A stretch of DNA of 51,934 nucleotides from a virus. A model generated the notes under the pieces. The model saw only the letters and a program-made list of their open reading frames with translations, made no database searches and was not told the DNA's origin. Both the position numbers and the translations under genes were made by a program. The first letter of the stretch is position 1; the number at the start of each line of letters is the position of its first letter. Where the stretch lies: positions 1-51,934 of IMG/VR virus record IMGVR_UViG_3300048590_000302, one strand, 5' to 3'. Of the stretch, positions 15,945 through 24,787 are shown piece after piece.

Positions 15945-16346
15945 ATGCGACAGGCCACCACCGTACAGATTGACGACAGAACGTACACCATTGGTCACTG
16001 GGCACCGGACCATGCAACCGAGGTTCTGGCGTGGCTGACGGCCACGTTTGCTCCGATCATGTCTCAGCTTTTCTCTGAGGCGACGGCGGACGTTGAGGAC
16101 GACAAGCAGCTCATTGCCCGCGTGCTTGAGAAGGGAGCACCGCAGCTTCCGAAGCTTCTTGAACCCAGAAAATACTCCGAGATGGTCCGCTCGATGACGA
16201 AGGATCTTCTCGTCGATGGGGCTCCGTGCAACTACAACTTTCACTTCCAGGGTCGAATCTTTCACCTTCACAAGGTCATCATTGCAATCCTGAAGCATCA
16301 ATACTCTGATTTTTTCGACGGAGCCCAAGGTCTGCTCGGCGTATAG
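15945..16346 (+). CDS. Tail assembly chaperone, short (G-like) product
   Basis: The 133-residue helical protein lies between tube and tape measure genes, the fixed place of tail assembly chaperones. It is made by normal termination at 16346. A slippery heptamer near its end allows a longer product (see the overlapping entry). It is expected to coat the tape measure before tube polymerisation and to be absent from virions. Confidence 0.8.
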   Translation: MRQATTVQIDDRTYTIGHWAPDHATEVLAWLTATFAPIMSQLFSEATADVEDDKQLIARVLEKGAPQLPKLLEPRKYSEMVRSMTKDLLVDGAPCNYNFHFQGRIFHLHKVIIAILKHQYSDFFDGAQGLLGV

Positions 16347-16567
16347 GTCCGGCACCGGAATATGCACCGTATGATCCTGGGCAGAGCAATGTGAATTGGC
16401 TTATTTGGCGAGTGGTACTGGCTCAGGTCGCCACCTACTCGGAGATCATGGAGAAGTGGAATCTCTGTGATTTGCATGATGCGAATGAAGCCCTCGACAT
16501 CAAGGATGAGGCCGAGGCGTACAACGTCCACATGAGCCGCATGCAACACGCCAAGCTTAAGAAGTAA
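15945..16567 (+). CDS. Tail assembly chaperone, long (G-T-like) product by -1 frameshift
   Basis: The second open segment (16316-16567) has no start codon of its own until deep inside and is in the -1 frame of the preceding gene. Joining 15945-16316 to 16316-16567 through T TTT TTC at 16310-16316 gives a 207-residue protein. Its extension is open for 83 codons and ends in a helical, charged segment (HDANEALDIKDEAEAYN). This is the conserved layout of chaperone genes in lambda, Mu and P2-like tails. The frequency of shifting cannot be read from sequence. Confidence 0.78.
16310..16316 (+). promoter_or_regulatory. Slippery heptamer for -1 ribosomal frameshifting
   Basis: The bases T TTT TTC are in the exact X XXY YYZ register of the chaperone frame (GAT TTT TTC GAC). 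The zero frame stops 30 bases later and the -1 frame stays open for 83 codons. Confidence 0.75.
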
Positions 16568-16593
16568 CCCTTTCAACTCTCGGAGCTTTCCTT

Positions 16594-18327
16594 ATGGCCC
16601 GTACTATCATTCGCGACATGGTTACACGATGGAAGTATGTTTCTGATACGAAGGGCCTTCAGGAAGCCGAGAACAAGCTTAATCGCGTCGGCCAGAGAAT
16701 GCGCGATACGATTGGCAACAGCCGCTATGGAAAGCACCTCGACCGAATGAACAACAGCCTTGGGGCGTTCGGTCGATCGTTTACCGGGTGGCAGATTGCA
16801 GCGGGCGTTGCTCTCTATCAGATGGCCAGCGGCATCGGCCAGGTCCTTGAGCAGTCCACGCGGGCGACGATTGCTTTCGAGCAGCACCAGGTTGCCTTGA
16901 CGACGATGCTCAAGGATGCCGGCGCTGCCAACCAGCTCCTTAACGACATGAGACAGATGGCGAAGGAGACGCCGTTTCAGTTCTCTGACCTTGTCGAAGG
17001 CGGCAAGCGTCTTCTTGCTTTCGGTGTCGGTCTGAACGATCTTCTCCCCACCATGCAGCACCTCGGGGATCTTGCCGCTGCCGTTGGGATGGACCGCCTG
17101 CCGAACATCATCCATGCGTTTGGTCGTATCAAGACCAAGGGCAAGGCGACGATGGAAGAACTCAACATCATGCTTGAGAACGGCGTCCCTATTCTTGAGG
17201 CTTTGACGGAGGAGACGGGTCTGATGGGGGATGCCCTTTTCAAGGGGATCACCAACGGCCTAATCAGCTTCGAGAAGGTTGACAATGCCATCAAGAAGAT
17301 GACGACAGGCGAGGGGCGATTTGCCGGGATGATGATCGAGCAGTCGAAGACGCTCGGCGGTCTTCTCAACCAGATTTCCGATTACCTGGAGGATATTGGT
17401 CGTGGCATTGGCCAGTCCGCTCTGCCTCAGTTGAAGGAGCTTTCCCGCACGGTCATCTCCCTTCTTAGTGACAACTCGAACTTTCTCAGTACGGTTGGCG
17501 GTGATGTCCTCACGTTCTTTGCCAATGCTGCTCAAGGTGCCACACGCATCCTCAAGGGCATGATGCCAGCCATCCAGGGCGTAGTCGAAGCACTCGGCGG
17601 CGTTGGAAATCTCATGCGTACCCTGGCCATCCTCATCCAGCCGCTTCGCCTCTTTATGATGGCCGACGCCATTCTCCGCATCGGCACGGCCTTTAGCGCC
17701 ATGGATGACAAGGGTCGAGCGTCGATCCGTGTGTTCAAGGTACTTGTTGGCCTTGTCAGGATATTTGCCCTGTTCATGCAGCTTCTCATCGGCCTGCCTT
17801 ACTATGTGCTTGAGGACTTTGCCAGCTACCTTGAGGGCAAGGACAGCGTCTTTGGAATGCTTGAACGTCGCTTCAAGGAATCTGTTGGTGTCATCAGTGG
17901 ACTTATCAAGGATCTCGATAGTGATCTCACGGACTTTCTCAACAAGTGGACCGAACGTCTGACCTTCGGCATTGCAAGAAATCAATACGCTTCCATCAAG
18001 CAGATTGAGGAGGGTGGCGCTTATGCCAAGCAGATGGCGTCCACTCCTGGGCACTTCAAGGGGAAGATGGAGGCATCGGACTACTACGAGTTTATCAAGC
18101 GCATGATGAATCTTCAGGCTCTCAATTATTCAGAGCGGATCTATCCTATTCCTGCAAGTTCTGCCTCTCCACCTATCACGCCTGTCTTTAACATCACGAA
18201 CAACAACTCGATTTCCGGTGCCGGCTCACCTGACGAGATCGGCAAGTCGGTTGGTCAGTTCACCTATGATGCCGCGCAATCCTTTATTGACTTTATGAAG
18301 CAGAACCCACGTAAGACGGAGCACTGA
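16594..18327 (+). CDS. Tape measure protein
   Basis: This 577-residue, largely alpha-helical protein has glycine- and alanine-rich hydrophobic segments (for example around 70-90 and 315-400). It has a tape-measure N-terminal motif region with TPFQFSDLVEGGKRLLAFGV and the MTTGEGRFAGMM segment. It follows the frameshifted chaperone. By the usual 0.15 nm per residue rule the tail would be short, roughly 85 nm. It may also help DNA cross the inner membrane. Confidence 0.87.
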   Translation: MARTIIRDMVTRWKYVSDTKGLQEAENKLNRVGQRMRDTIGNSRYGKHLDRMNNSLGAFGRSFTGWQIAAGVALYQMASGIGQVLEQSTRATIAFEQHQVALTTMLKDAGAANQLLNDMRQMAKETPFQFSDLVEGGKRLLAFGVGLNDLLPTMQHLGDLAAAVGMDRLPNIIHAFGRIKTKGKATMEELNIMLENGVPILEALTEETGLMGDALFKGITNGLISFEKVDNAIKKMTTGEGRFAGMMIEQSKTLGGLLNQISDYLEDIGRGIGQSALPQLKELSRTVISLLSDNSNFLSTVGGDVLTFFANAAQGATRILKGMMPAIQGVVEALGGVGNLMRTLAILIQPLRLFMMADAILRIGTAFSAMDDKGRASIRVFKVLVGLVRIFALFMQLLIGLPYYVLEDFASYLEGKDSVFGMLERRFKESVGVISGLIKDLDSDLTDFLNKWTERLTFGIARNQYASIKQIEEGGAYAKQMASTPGHFKGKMEASDYYEFIKRMMNLQALNYSERIYPIPASSASPPITPVFNITNNNSISGAGSPDEIGKSVGQFTYDAAQSFIDFMKQNPRKTEH

Positions 18328-18331
18328 AGCC

Positions 18332-19150
18332 ATGGCCGTATCGAATCTTGCGTCGTTTCTTTTTGGTCGCACGCCATCGAAGACGAAGTTCGGGGAGTTT
18401 CTTGTCGTCGATGTCACGTCGATGATTACAACAACCTATCAGGCCACTGTCACCAGTAACCCCGTGCAGCGTGGCGCTGTAATAAATGATCACGTCAAGC
18501 TCGAACCTCTCATCGTGAAGATGGACTGCTTTATCTCGGATGCTCCGATAGGCACCGACACGACCCTGGCGGAAAGTCTTGCAGGCGGCGTGGCCGGAAG
18601 TCTTGCCGCTGTCGTCGGCCAGAACTCCAAGGTCGGTGGACTTGCCATGCTCGGGACCGGGATCTTTGCCACTGCCGGGTCGAAGCTCGGCAACTATATG
18701 GCAGCCGACGCCACCGATCGCGGCAGCAATTCCACATGGCCGCAGATGGCTTTCGACATTCTTCGTCGTCGCTTCGAGAGTCAAGCTCCGTTCACGCTCT
18801 ACACGTATTTCTACCCGAAGGACGACGACCGCAATATCTATCAGAACATGGTCATGACATCGCTTGAGATCACTCATTCGCCGAACGATGGCGGTGGTCT
18901 TCGATTTTCCGTCACGGCTCAGAAGATTCGCGTTGTCACGCTTCTCGATGAGGTTTTGGTCGATCCTTCAACCATCAAGGGACTTCAGGCAGCGAACAGT
19001 GCCGCGACAAAGCGCGACCTCGGCAAGCAGGGAACCAAGGCTGCATCGGACAAGGCCGCTCGTGACGCCAGCTCAGCGAAGGGCATCCTTGATGATATTT
19101 ACGATACGTCCCAGGACGTAACGAGAAACCTTAACGGACTGGGGCTATAA
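18332..19150 (+). CDS. Dit-like baseplate hub / tail protein
   Basis: The 272-residue protein follows the tape measure. It has an N-terminal beta domain (FGEFLVVDVTSMITTTYQAT), a central Gly/Ala hydrophobic stretch (82-125) and a C-terminal Ala/Lys/Asp-rich tail. Position and N-terminus match Dit-like N-terminal-domain proteins of small myovirus baseplates. Confidence 0.62.
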   Translation: MAVSNLASFLFGRTPSKTKFGEFLVVDVTSMITTTYQATVTSNPVQRGAVINDHVKLEPLIVKMDCFISDAPIGTDTTLAESLAGGVAGSLAAVVGQNSKVGGLAMLGTGIFATAGSKLGNYMAADATDRGSNSTWPQMAFDILRRRFESQAPFTLYTYFYPKDDDRNIYQNMVMTSLEITHSPNDGGGLRFSVTAQKIRVVTLLDEVLVDPSTIKGLQAANSAATKRDLGKQGTKAASDKAARDASSAKGILDDIYDTSQDVTRNLNGLGL

Positions 19151-19152
19151 CC

Positions 19153-19476
19153 ATGGCTGTCATCGAGATCCCCGTTACGAATCAATATCCAGCCTATTCG
19201 TTTCAGGTCGAGCTTGAGGGTGTCCTCTACCTTCTCGACTTCCACTACAACTCGCGGATGGAACGCTGGATCATGAGCATTTACTCCGAGTCGAATGATC
19301 CCGTCCTTATGGGCATTCCCCTGCTTACCGGCTGGTCCCATATCGGTTCGTTTCAGACTTCGCTCAAGCCTCCTGGTGAATTTCTCTGCATCGACGAGGG
19401 CAGTCTCGGTCGCAATCCCGACCGCGAGAACTTCGGCGTCGATGTGAAGCTTGTTTACGTCGAGTCGGAGGAGTAA
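19153..19476 (+). CDS. Baseplate plug protein (Pam3 gp18-like, DUF6983)
   Basis: This 107-residue beta-rich protein has the FHYNSRMERWIMSIY segment characteristic of the plug family, whose members share YN.R...W.l....g. It lies two bases after the Dit-like gene and before the gp27-like hub. It is expected to seal the baseplate channel. Confidence 0.7.
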   Translation: MAVIEIPVTNQYPAYSFQVELEGVLYLLDFHYNSRMERWIMSIYSESNDPVLMGIPLLTGWSHIGSFQTSLKPPGEFLCIDEGSLGRNPDRENFGVDVKLVYVESEE

Positions 19477-19480
19477 GCCC

Positions 19481-20335
19481 ATGGCTGGCAATCCACGCTT
19501 TCTCTATCGCGAGGTCTGGGTTCGGATCATCAATCTGAAGACCGGGCGCGAGATCAATGTCGATCAGCTCCTTCGCATCAACTTCGACGTGCAGCTTTCC
19601 GTGGACTCCAACTGCAACGACGGTACGCTTGAGATCTATAACTTCAACGAGCAGTTTCGTCGTCACTGTGAGGTTCCTCCCGAGAAGAAGGAGAAGGACA
19701 CCTTCTACCATCTCTACGTCGAGCTTTCCGCTGGCTATCAGGACATTCCTCCGAAGATAATATTTGCCGGCTACGCTTCCGGCATCAGCGAATACAAGTC
19801 GCCCGATTGGGTCACGCGACTGACTCTGGTCGATGGCAAGAAGGAGATGAACACGTCGTTTACCAATCGCACCTATCGCAAGGGCACTCCTGTCCAGACC
19901 ATCATCAATGACACCGTGAAGTCGTTCGGGTGTGCGCGAGGCTATGTTTCCCCTGACATCACGAGCGACGTTGTGAAGCATGCGCTTACCTTTTCCGACT
20001 CGAACAAGGACATCATGGATCGCTATGGTGAGCAGTATGATTTCGAGTGGTCGATTCAGAAGGGAGCGATCCAGGTCGTCAAGTCCAGCGAGGCCCTGCC
20101 GACACTGGCCATTGCCCTTTCGCCGTCGAACGGACTTCTCTCTCTTCCTCAGCGTTCGGAGGTCGGGATTGCATTTGAATCCCTCCTTGTGCCATCGCTT
20201 CAGGTGGGCGGCATTGTCGTCATCGAGGACAATGATACGTGGACGGGAGCATGCAAGATTCGGACGGTGCGATTTACCGGGGATAGTGAAGAGGGTCAAT
20301 TCAAGGCTTACGTGGAGGCTGTGATAGCAAAATGA
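19481..20335 (+). CDS. Baseplate hub, gp27-like
   Basis: ATG 19481 follows the plug stop by a few bases; an upstream in-frame start lies within that gene and is rejected. The 284-residue protein has tail-hub features: a first barrel (VEISITNLKT-type strands with TGREINVDQLLRINFDV) and a LysM-like segment around GTPVQTIINDTVKSFG. It overlaps the spike gene by four bases. Confidence 0.68.
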   Translation: MAGNPRFLYREVWVRIINLKTGREINVDQLLRINFDVQLSVDSNCNDGTLEIYNFNEQFRRHCEVPPEKKEKDTFYHLYVELSAGYQDIPPKIIFAGYASGISEYKSPDWVTRLTLVDGKKEMNTSFTNRTYRKGTPVQTIINDTVKSFGCARGYVSPDITSDVVKHALTFSDSNKDIMDRYGEQYDFEWSIQKGAIQVVKSSEALPTLAIALSPSNGLLSLPQRSEVGIAFESLLVPSLQVGGIVVIEDNDTWTGACKIRTVRFTGDSEEGQFKAYVEAVIAK

Positions 20336-21027
20336 GTTACCGCGACGAATCCTACCGACCGACTCTTCCTCAGCTTATTCAGGAGGCGCTTGAAGAGCGC
20401 CTGATGTACGTCAACACTATCATGCCTGCCAAGGTCGTTGAGATAGATGAAACTACTGGCCTCCTCACTGTGGAACCATCTTTTAAGCGCAAGTATCGGC
20501 ATCAGACCGATGCCATTTCGTTACCCCTTATCGCGGGCGTCCCACTCGCTGACATGCGGGCGAACGATGCGATCATTTCCATGCCGATTGCCGTTGGAGA
20601 TCACGTTACCCTCTGGTTTAGTCAACGATCCCTGGAGAACTGGAAGGCTGACGGTAGAACAGCCGTACCCGGTACTCGCAATATCCACCACATTTCAGAC
20701 GCTATTGCTTATCCAGGAACTTATCCCATCAATAAAAACATCAAGACCGACCGCAGCCTCCTCACGATCAAGTTTGGTGCTTCCCAGGTCAAGCTTGCGA
20801 AGGATGCGAGTGTCGAGGTTTCCTGCAAGTCGGGCAAGTTCCGCATCACCTCCGATGGGAAGATTTACGCTGGCAACGGCACGGTTGAATTGCTCGACCT
20901 CTTTGCCCAGACGCTGGCGGCGATCAAGCTGATTCAGGTCCCGACCGCTCTCGGACCATCCGGCGTTCCTGCGAACGTGGCGACATTTACCCAGATTGAG
21001 CAGAAGCTTGGGAGCATCAAGTCATGA
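20332..21027 (+). CDS. Baseplate spike, gpV/Gp138 N-terminal-like
   Basis: A 231-residue protein has an OB-like N-terminal domain (VNTIMPAKVVEIDETTGLLTVEP, then IPLIAGVP-like and GDHVTLWFSQRSLENW segments) typical of gpV/gp138 spikes. A repeating beta region follows (LTIKFGASQVKLAKDASVEV), as in trimeric beta-helix needles. It is the membrane-piercing spike in this simple baseplate. Confidence 0.75.
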   Translation: MSYRDESYRPTLPQLIQEALEERLMYVNTIMPAKVVEIDETTGLLTVEPSFKRKYRHQTDAISLPLIAGVPLADMRANDAIISMPIAVGDHVTLWFSQRSLENWKADGRTAVPGTRNIHHISDAIAYPGTYPINKNIKTDRSLLTIKFGASQVKLAKDASVEVSCKSGKFRITSDGKIYAGNGTVELLDLFAQTLAAIKLIQVPTALGPSGVPANVATFTQIEQKLGSIKS

Positions 21028-21563
21028 GTCTTTCCGCTTCCGGCGACTGGCAATCCGATTGGGCCACCGAGGTTGAGCGCACAATGGACGACACATGGAA
21101 GGCGGACCTTGCGACGTTTATCGACGATCATGTCGGCTCTCTTGTCTGCAATGGTGTCAAGGATGAGGATGGCACCGACGCCGGCACGTTCACCTGGGCG
21201 AAGTCAGTCTTTGAAGCTGCTCTTTCCACCGGGACGAAGGAGAATCTTGCCGCTGCCTGGGAGTCCGCTGCTCTTGGCTCCTCGATGGCGATCCCGGCTC
21301 TTTCCTACATTGGATCTCTGACTCCCACAAGTCAATGGTCCGTCGTCGCGTCTGTCGTCGTCGATCCTGCGTCGGTGGCGGCAGGGAAGGCGAAGATCCT
21401 TTCTGATCTTGCAACGATCCAGAACGTATCGCTTGCCAATCAGAGCACCTTCCCTGTTACCCTGCGGGCGGCGTTTCTTCTTCTTACGGTCACGATCACC
21501 GGCACCGACAATAACACAGGTTCCAACGCACCGCTCACCGATGCGGGAAGGGGTTTGAAGTGA
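21024..21563 (+). CDS. Hypothetical baseplate-region protein
   Basis: This 179-residue protein overlaps both neighbours by four bases, between spike and gp25-like genes. It is Ala/Ser/Thr-rich, with a predicted helical half and a C-terminal strand (AAFLLLTVTITGTDNNTG). No family is recognised. Translational coupling suggests a structural or assembly role in the baseplate. Confidence 0.7.
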   Translation: MSLSASGDWQSDWATEVERTMDDTWKADLATFIDDHVGSLVCNGVKDEDGTDAGTFTWAKSVFEAALSTGTKENLAAAWESAALGSSMAIPALSYIGSLTPTSQWSVVASVVVDPASVAAGKAKILSDLATIQNVSLANQSTFPVTLRAAFLLLTVTITGTDNNTGSNAPLTDAGRGLK

Positions 21564-21925
21564 ATCTATATATTAACGATGATGGCGACATTGAACTCGA
21601 CACGACGACGAACAATCTTCGTATGGTTTCCGGTGATGATGAGATTCTTCAGATTGTCCTGCGAAACCTGGAGACGTTTCTCGGTGAATGGTTCCTTGAC
21701 TCAACGCTCGGCGTGCCGTGGTTTCAGTCGATCCTTATCAAGAATCCCAGTATCGAGACGATTGACGCTGCTGTTATTGATGTCATTGGCCGGTCTAAGG
21801 GGGTTCTTTCCATCCAGCGCTATGAGAGCGAGCTCGATACCGCCACCCGCGAGCTATCTATCTCTTTCTCGATCCAGACGGTATCTGGCATTATAGACTT
21901 TTCCAAGGATATCAAGCTTGGCTAA
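21560..21925 (+). CDS. Baseplate wedge protein, gp25/gpW-like
   Basis: The 121-residue protein contains the gp25 family pattern (LRNLETFLGEWFLDSTLGVPW, about 37-57), with the conserved EWF-D-GVPW core. It precedes the J-like protein as in P2, Mu and T4 wedge modules and probably initiates sheath assembly. Confidence 0.85.
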   Translation: MNLYINDDGDIELDTTTNNLRMVSGDDEILQIVLRNLETFLGEWFLDSTLGVPWFQSILIKNPSIETIDAAVIDVIGRSKGVLSIQRYESELDTATRELSISFSIQTVSGIIDFSKDIKLG

Positions 21926-21943
21926 CCCAGGAGGTTATTGACG

Positions 21944-23431
21944 ATGAGTTATGGCGTCACAGCGGAAGGCTTTGTCCTCAAGCGTCTTGCCGACTGCAAG
22001 ACGGAGATCGAGAACGACCTCAAGTCGATTTTCGGTGCCTCCATTGACCTGGCCGCTAACGGTCCATTCGGTCAGTTTGCCGGTATTATGGCCGAGCGTG
22101 AATCGCTGCTCTGGGAGCTTTTCGAGCAGGTCTACAACTCCGGCTATCCCGATACCGCCGAGGGAGCCCAGCTTGAGCAGGTGGTTCGTTTCAATGCCCT
22201 GGTCAAGGACACCGGCTCGTTCAGCACGGTGGCAATCAAGGTTTACGGTGACATCGGAACGATCGTCACGCAGGGCTCCATTATATCCGTGTCCGGCAAT
22301 CCCCTCGCCCGCTTTCTCGTGGATGAGGATCTGACCATTGGTGCCGGCACGGACGAGGTGCAGAATCTGGCTTTCTCCCTGGTTCCTGATGCCGGCTCCT
22401 TCACTCTTATTTATGATGGCGAGACGACCGGAGCGATTGCCTACAATGCCACTGCCGCAGCGATCAAGGCCGCTCTTGAGGCTCTTGCGAATGTTTCCTC
22501 TGTCACTGTCACGGGTGACTTCACGTCGGGATTTGTCGTTACCTTCACTGGTGTCGATGGTGAGCAGGATCGCGAGCTTTTGGAGGTTGGCTCCAGCACG
22601 CTCGTTCAGGGGGTCACGTCTGTTTCGATTACGATTACCGTGACCACAGCGGGCGAGCTTCCCAATGCAGCGGGAACGGCCACCGCCGAATCCCGTGGGG
22701 CTACCGTGGCTTTGACCGGGACGCTTAGTATCATGGAGACAAGCATCACCGGCTGGGACTCCGTGGTAAATACCGCCGACGCCACCGTTGGACTTGCACC
22801 GGAGACGGACGCCGCCCTGAAGCTTCGTCGTGCGCTCAGCGTTTCTACGTCCGGTGGATCAACCCTTGAGGGTATCGCCACCTACATCCGCAACCGTGTC
22901 GAAGGCGTGACGGCATGCGTGGTGTTTGAGAATGACACGATGTCAACCGATGGCGATGGCCGTCCTCCAAAGTCGATCGAAGTCGTCGTCGAAGGTGGAG
23001 ATGATGCCGACGTTGCCGAGGCGATCTGGCTTTCCGCGAAGGGCGGCATCTATCTTCACGGCTCCGAGACGGTCGTTCATGTTGACGACGAGGGTTTCAA
23101 TCAGACGATTCGCTTCTCGCGTCCGACTCCGGTTCCCATCCATCTCATCGCTGACATTGATGTCGATAGCACATTTCCTGCTGATGGCGAGACGACCCTT
23201 CGTGATCTTATTCTTGACTATGGAGCAAGCCTTGAATCCGGCGATGATGTGATTGTCTATCCGAAGCTTATTTCCGTGTTCAACGACGACAATCTTCCAG
23301 GGATACTCGACATCACAATCAAGATCGGCACGGCTGCTCTGCCGACACTCGACGACAACATCACGATTTCCAACTCGGAGCGTTCGTCGTGGGACAGTGC
23401 CCGCATCACCATTAACGTCACGGTGGTTTGA
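21944..23431 (+). CDS. Baseplate J-like protein with an inserted beta domain
   Basis: ATG 21944 has AGGAGG at spacing 9; a TTG six bases earlier is too close. The 495-residue protein has the J/gp6 family N-terminus (PFGQFAGIMAERESLLWELF) and the TDAALKLRRALSVSTSGGSTL core near 285-310. About 85 residues (roughly 145-230: SFTLIYDGETTGAIAYNATA and following) form an extra immunoglobulin-like insertion, common in decorated structural proteins. Confidence 0.83.
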   Translation: MSYGVTAEGFVLKRLADCKTEIENDLKSIFGASIDLAANGPFGQFAGIMAERESLLWELFEQVYNSGYPDTAEGAQLEQVVRFNALVKDTGSFSTVAIKVYGDIGTIVTQGSIISVSGNPLARFLVDEDLTIGAGTDEVQNLAFSLVPDAGSFTLIYDGETTGAIAYNATAAAIKAALEALANVSSVTVTGDFTSGFVVTFTGVDGEQDRELLEVGSSTLVQGVTSVSITITVTTAGELPNAAGTATAESRGATVALTGTLSIMETSITGWDSVVNTADATVGLAPETDAALKLRRALSVSTSGGSTLEGIATYIRNRVEGVTACVVFENDTMSTDGDGRPPKSIEVVVEGGDDADVAEAIWLSAKGGIYLHGSETVVHVDDEGFNQTIRFSRPTPVPIHLIADIDVDSTFPADGETTLRDLILDYGASLESGDDVIVYPKLISVFNDDNLPGILDITIKIGTAALPTLDDNITISNSERSSWDSARITINVTVV

Positions 23432-23433
23432 CC

Positions 23434-24261
23434 ATGGCCGAGATCACTCACGTTACGACTCATCTTTCCGATGCGCTTGACAGGTTGATCGAACGCTATC
23501 GGGAGAAGCCGAACTTTACCGCGTTCATGTCGATCTATCCTGAGAAGCTTCAGGAGCTTGAGGATGCCGTTATTGCTTTCGTTAATGCCAAGTGGCTTGA
23601 TGATGCCGTTGGCGAGCAGCTTGACAAGCTTGGGCTTATCGTCGGTTGTCTTCGTCGTGGCTACGACGACGACCTTTACCGCATCCTTATCAAGGTGCAG
23701 ATTCTTATCAATTCGAGCGAAGGTCAGGCTCCTGACCTCATCAACATTTTCAAGGATCTCACGCAAGGAACTCTGGTCCGCTACATCAACGAAGGTCACG
23801 CTTCGGCATCGCTCATGAGCAATGGAACCAACCCATTTTCCGATAATGATCTCTTCTATGAGCTTATGGAGCGCGTTGCCGCTGGCGGTGTAAGGCTCAA
23901 CACGCTTGGCCTCTATGCTGACGTTCCATTCGGCTTTGATCCTGCGACTGGTGTTCTTGCTGGCTTCGGCACGGGGAAGTTTCCCACGATGCTCAAGAAG
24001 AGTGGCGGCATGTCGCTGATGAGTCTTCCGGCGTCTGGTCTTTCCGGGAAGCTCTCGGGAGAATATGCAGTGGAAGCGCATACCGTGGTCGGCAACTGCG
24101 TTGTGGAGGCTGACGCCACGGCGATTTTCCCGATTGGGTCGAGCCTCGACTTCGCCGGGGAATACTCGATTCTTGTCCTTGGTCATCTTCAGCTCGCGGA
24201 TATTTCCGCTCTGGATCGCATCACTCTTGGATCTGACGACGCAATCCTAACCATACTCTAA
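23434..24261 (+). CDS. Baseplate / tail protein, DUF2612-like
   Basis: The 275-residue protein begins at ATG 23434; TTG 23428 overlaps the preceding stop and is an alternative. Residues 35-110 (DAVGEQLDKLGLIVGCLRRG, then LIKVQILINSSEGQAPDLI) match DUF2612. Members of that family link the J-like wedge to fibres. The C-terminal 90 residues are a glycine-rich extension of unknown fold. Confidence 0.75.
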   Translation: MAEITHVTTHLSDALDRLIERYREKPNFTAFMSIYPEKLQELEDAVIAFVNAKWLDDAVGEQLDKLGLIVGCLRRGYDDDLYRILIKVQILINSSEGQAPDLINIFKDLTQGTLVRYINEGHASASLMSNGTNPFSDNDLFYELMERVAAGGVRLNTLGLYADVPFGFDPATGVLAGFGTGKFPTMLKKSGGMSLMSLPASGLSGKLSGEYAVEAHTVVGNCVVEADATAIFPIGSSLDFAGEYSILVLGHLQLADISALDRITLGSDDAILTIL

Positions 24262-24274
24262 GGAGCAGCAACCC

Positions 24275-24772
24275 ATGGCCAAACCATCCGAACATCTTGA
24301 GTGGTGCGTAGGCAACCCCGATCCTGGAACGAATGTAATCGAGCCCGACGGGGCAAAGAAGATCGCCGGCTGGGTCCAGGATGAGAGCCCCTACGCCGAA
24401 CACTTCAACTACCTGTTCAACCTTCAGGATCTTTGGAACAAGTATCTTGAGGAGACGACGGACGACCTTGTTTCGCTGACAGAGGAATCCGTTACGAGCA
24501 TCACGACAACCCCTGTCACGCTCACCGCCGCCGAAACACGTCACATACTCCTCGTTGATACGAGTGCCGCGAGGACGCTGACACTTCCTGCGGCGGCGGC
24601 TGGTCTGCGCTTTACCATCAAGGACAAGACGGGTCAGGCATCGACCAACCCAATCACAATTGCCCGAGCAGGATCGGAAAGCATCGAGGGCCTTGCGGCG
24701 AACTATACTCTTGAAGCCGACTGGGGTAGGTGGGAACTCGTTTGCGACGGCACCAACTGGTTCATAATCTGA
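24275..24772 (+). CDS. Tail-fibre-associated protein
   Basis: The N-terminal half of this 165-residue protein contains a short attachment-like region (GWVQDESPYAEHFNYLFNLQD). The second half is a beta-rich domain of the sort seen in fibre shafts and tips (HILLVDTSAARTLTLPAAAA, then RFTIKDKTG and WELVCDGTNWFII). It sits between baseplate and propeller genes. Confidence 0.65.
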   Translation: MAKPSEHLEWCVGNPDPGTNVIEPDGAKKIAGWVQDESPYAEHFNYLFNLQDLWNKYLEETTDDLVSLTEESVTSITTTPVTLTAAETRHILLVDTSAARTLTLPAAAAGLRFTIKDKTGQASTNPITIARAGSESIEGLAANYTLEADWGRWELVCDGTNWFII

Positions 24773-24787
24773 AAGGAACACCATCAC

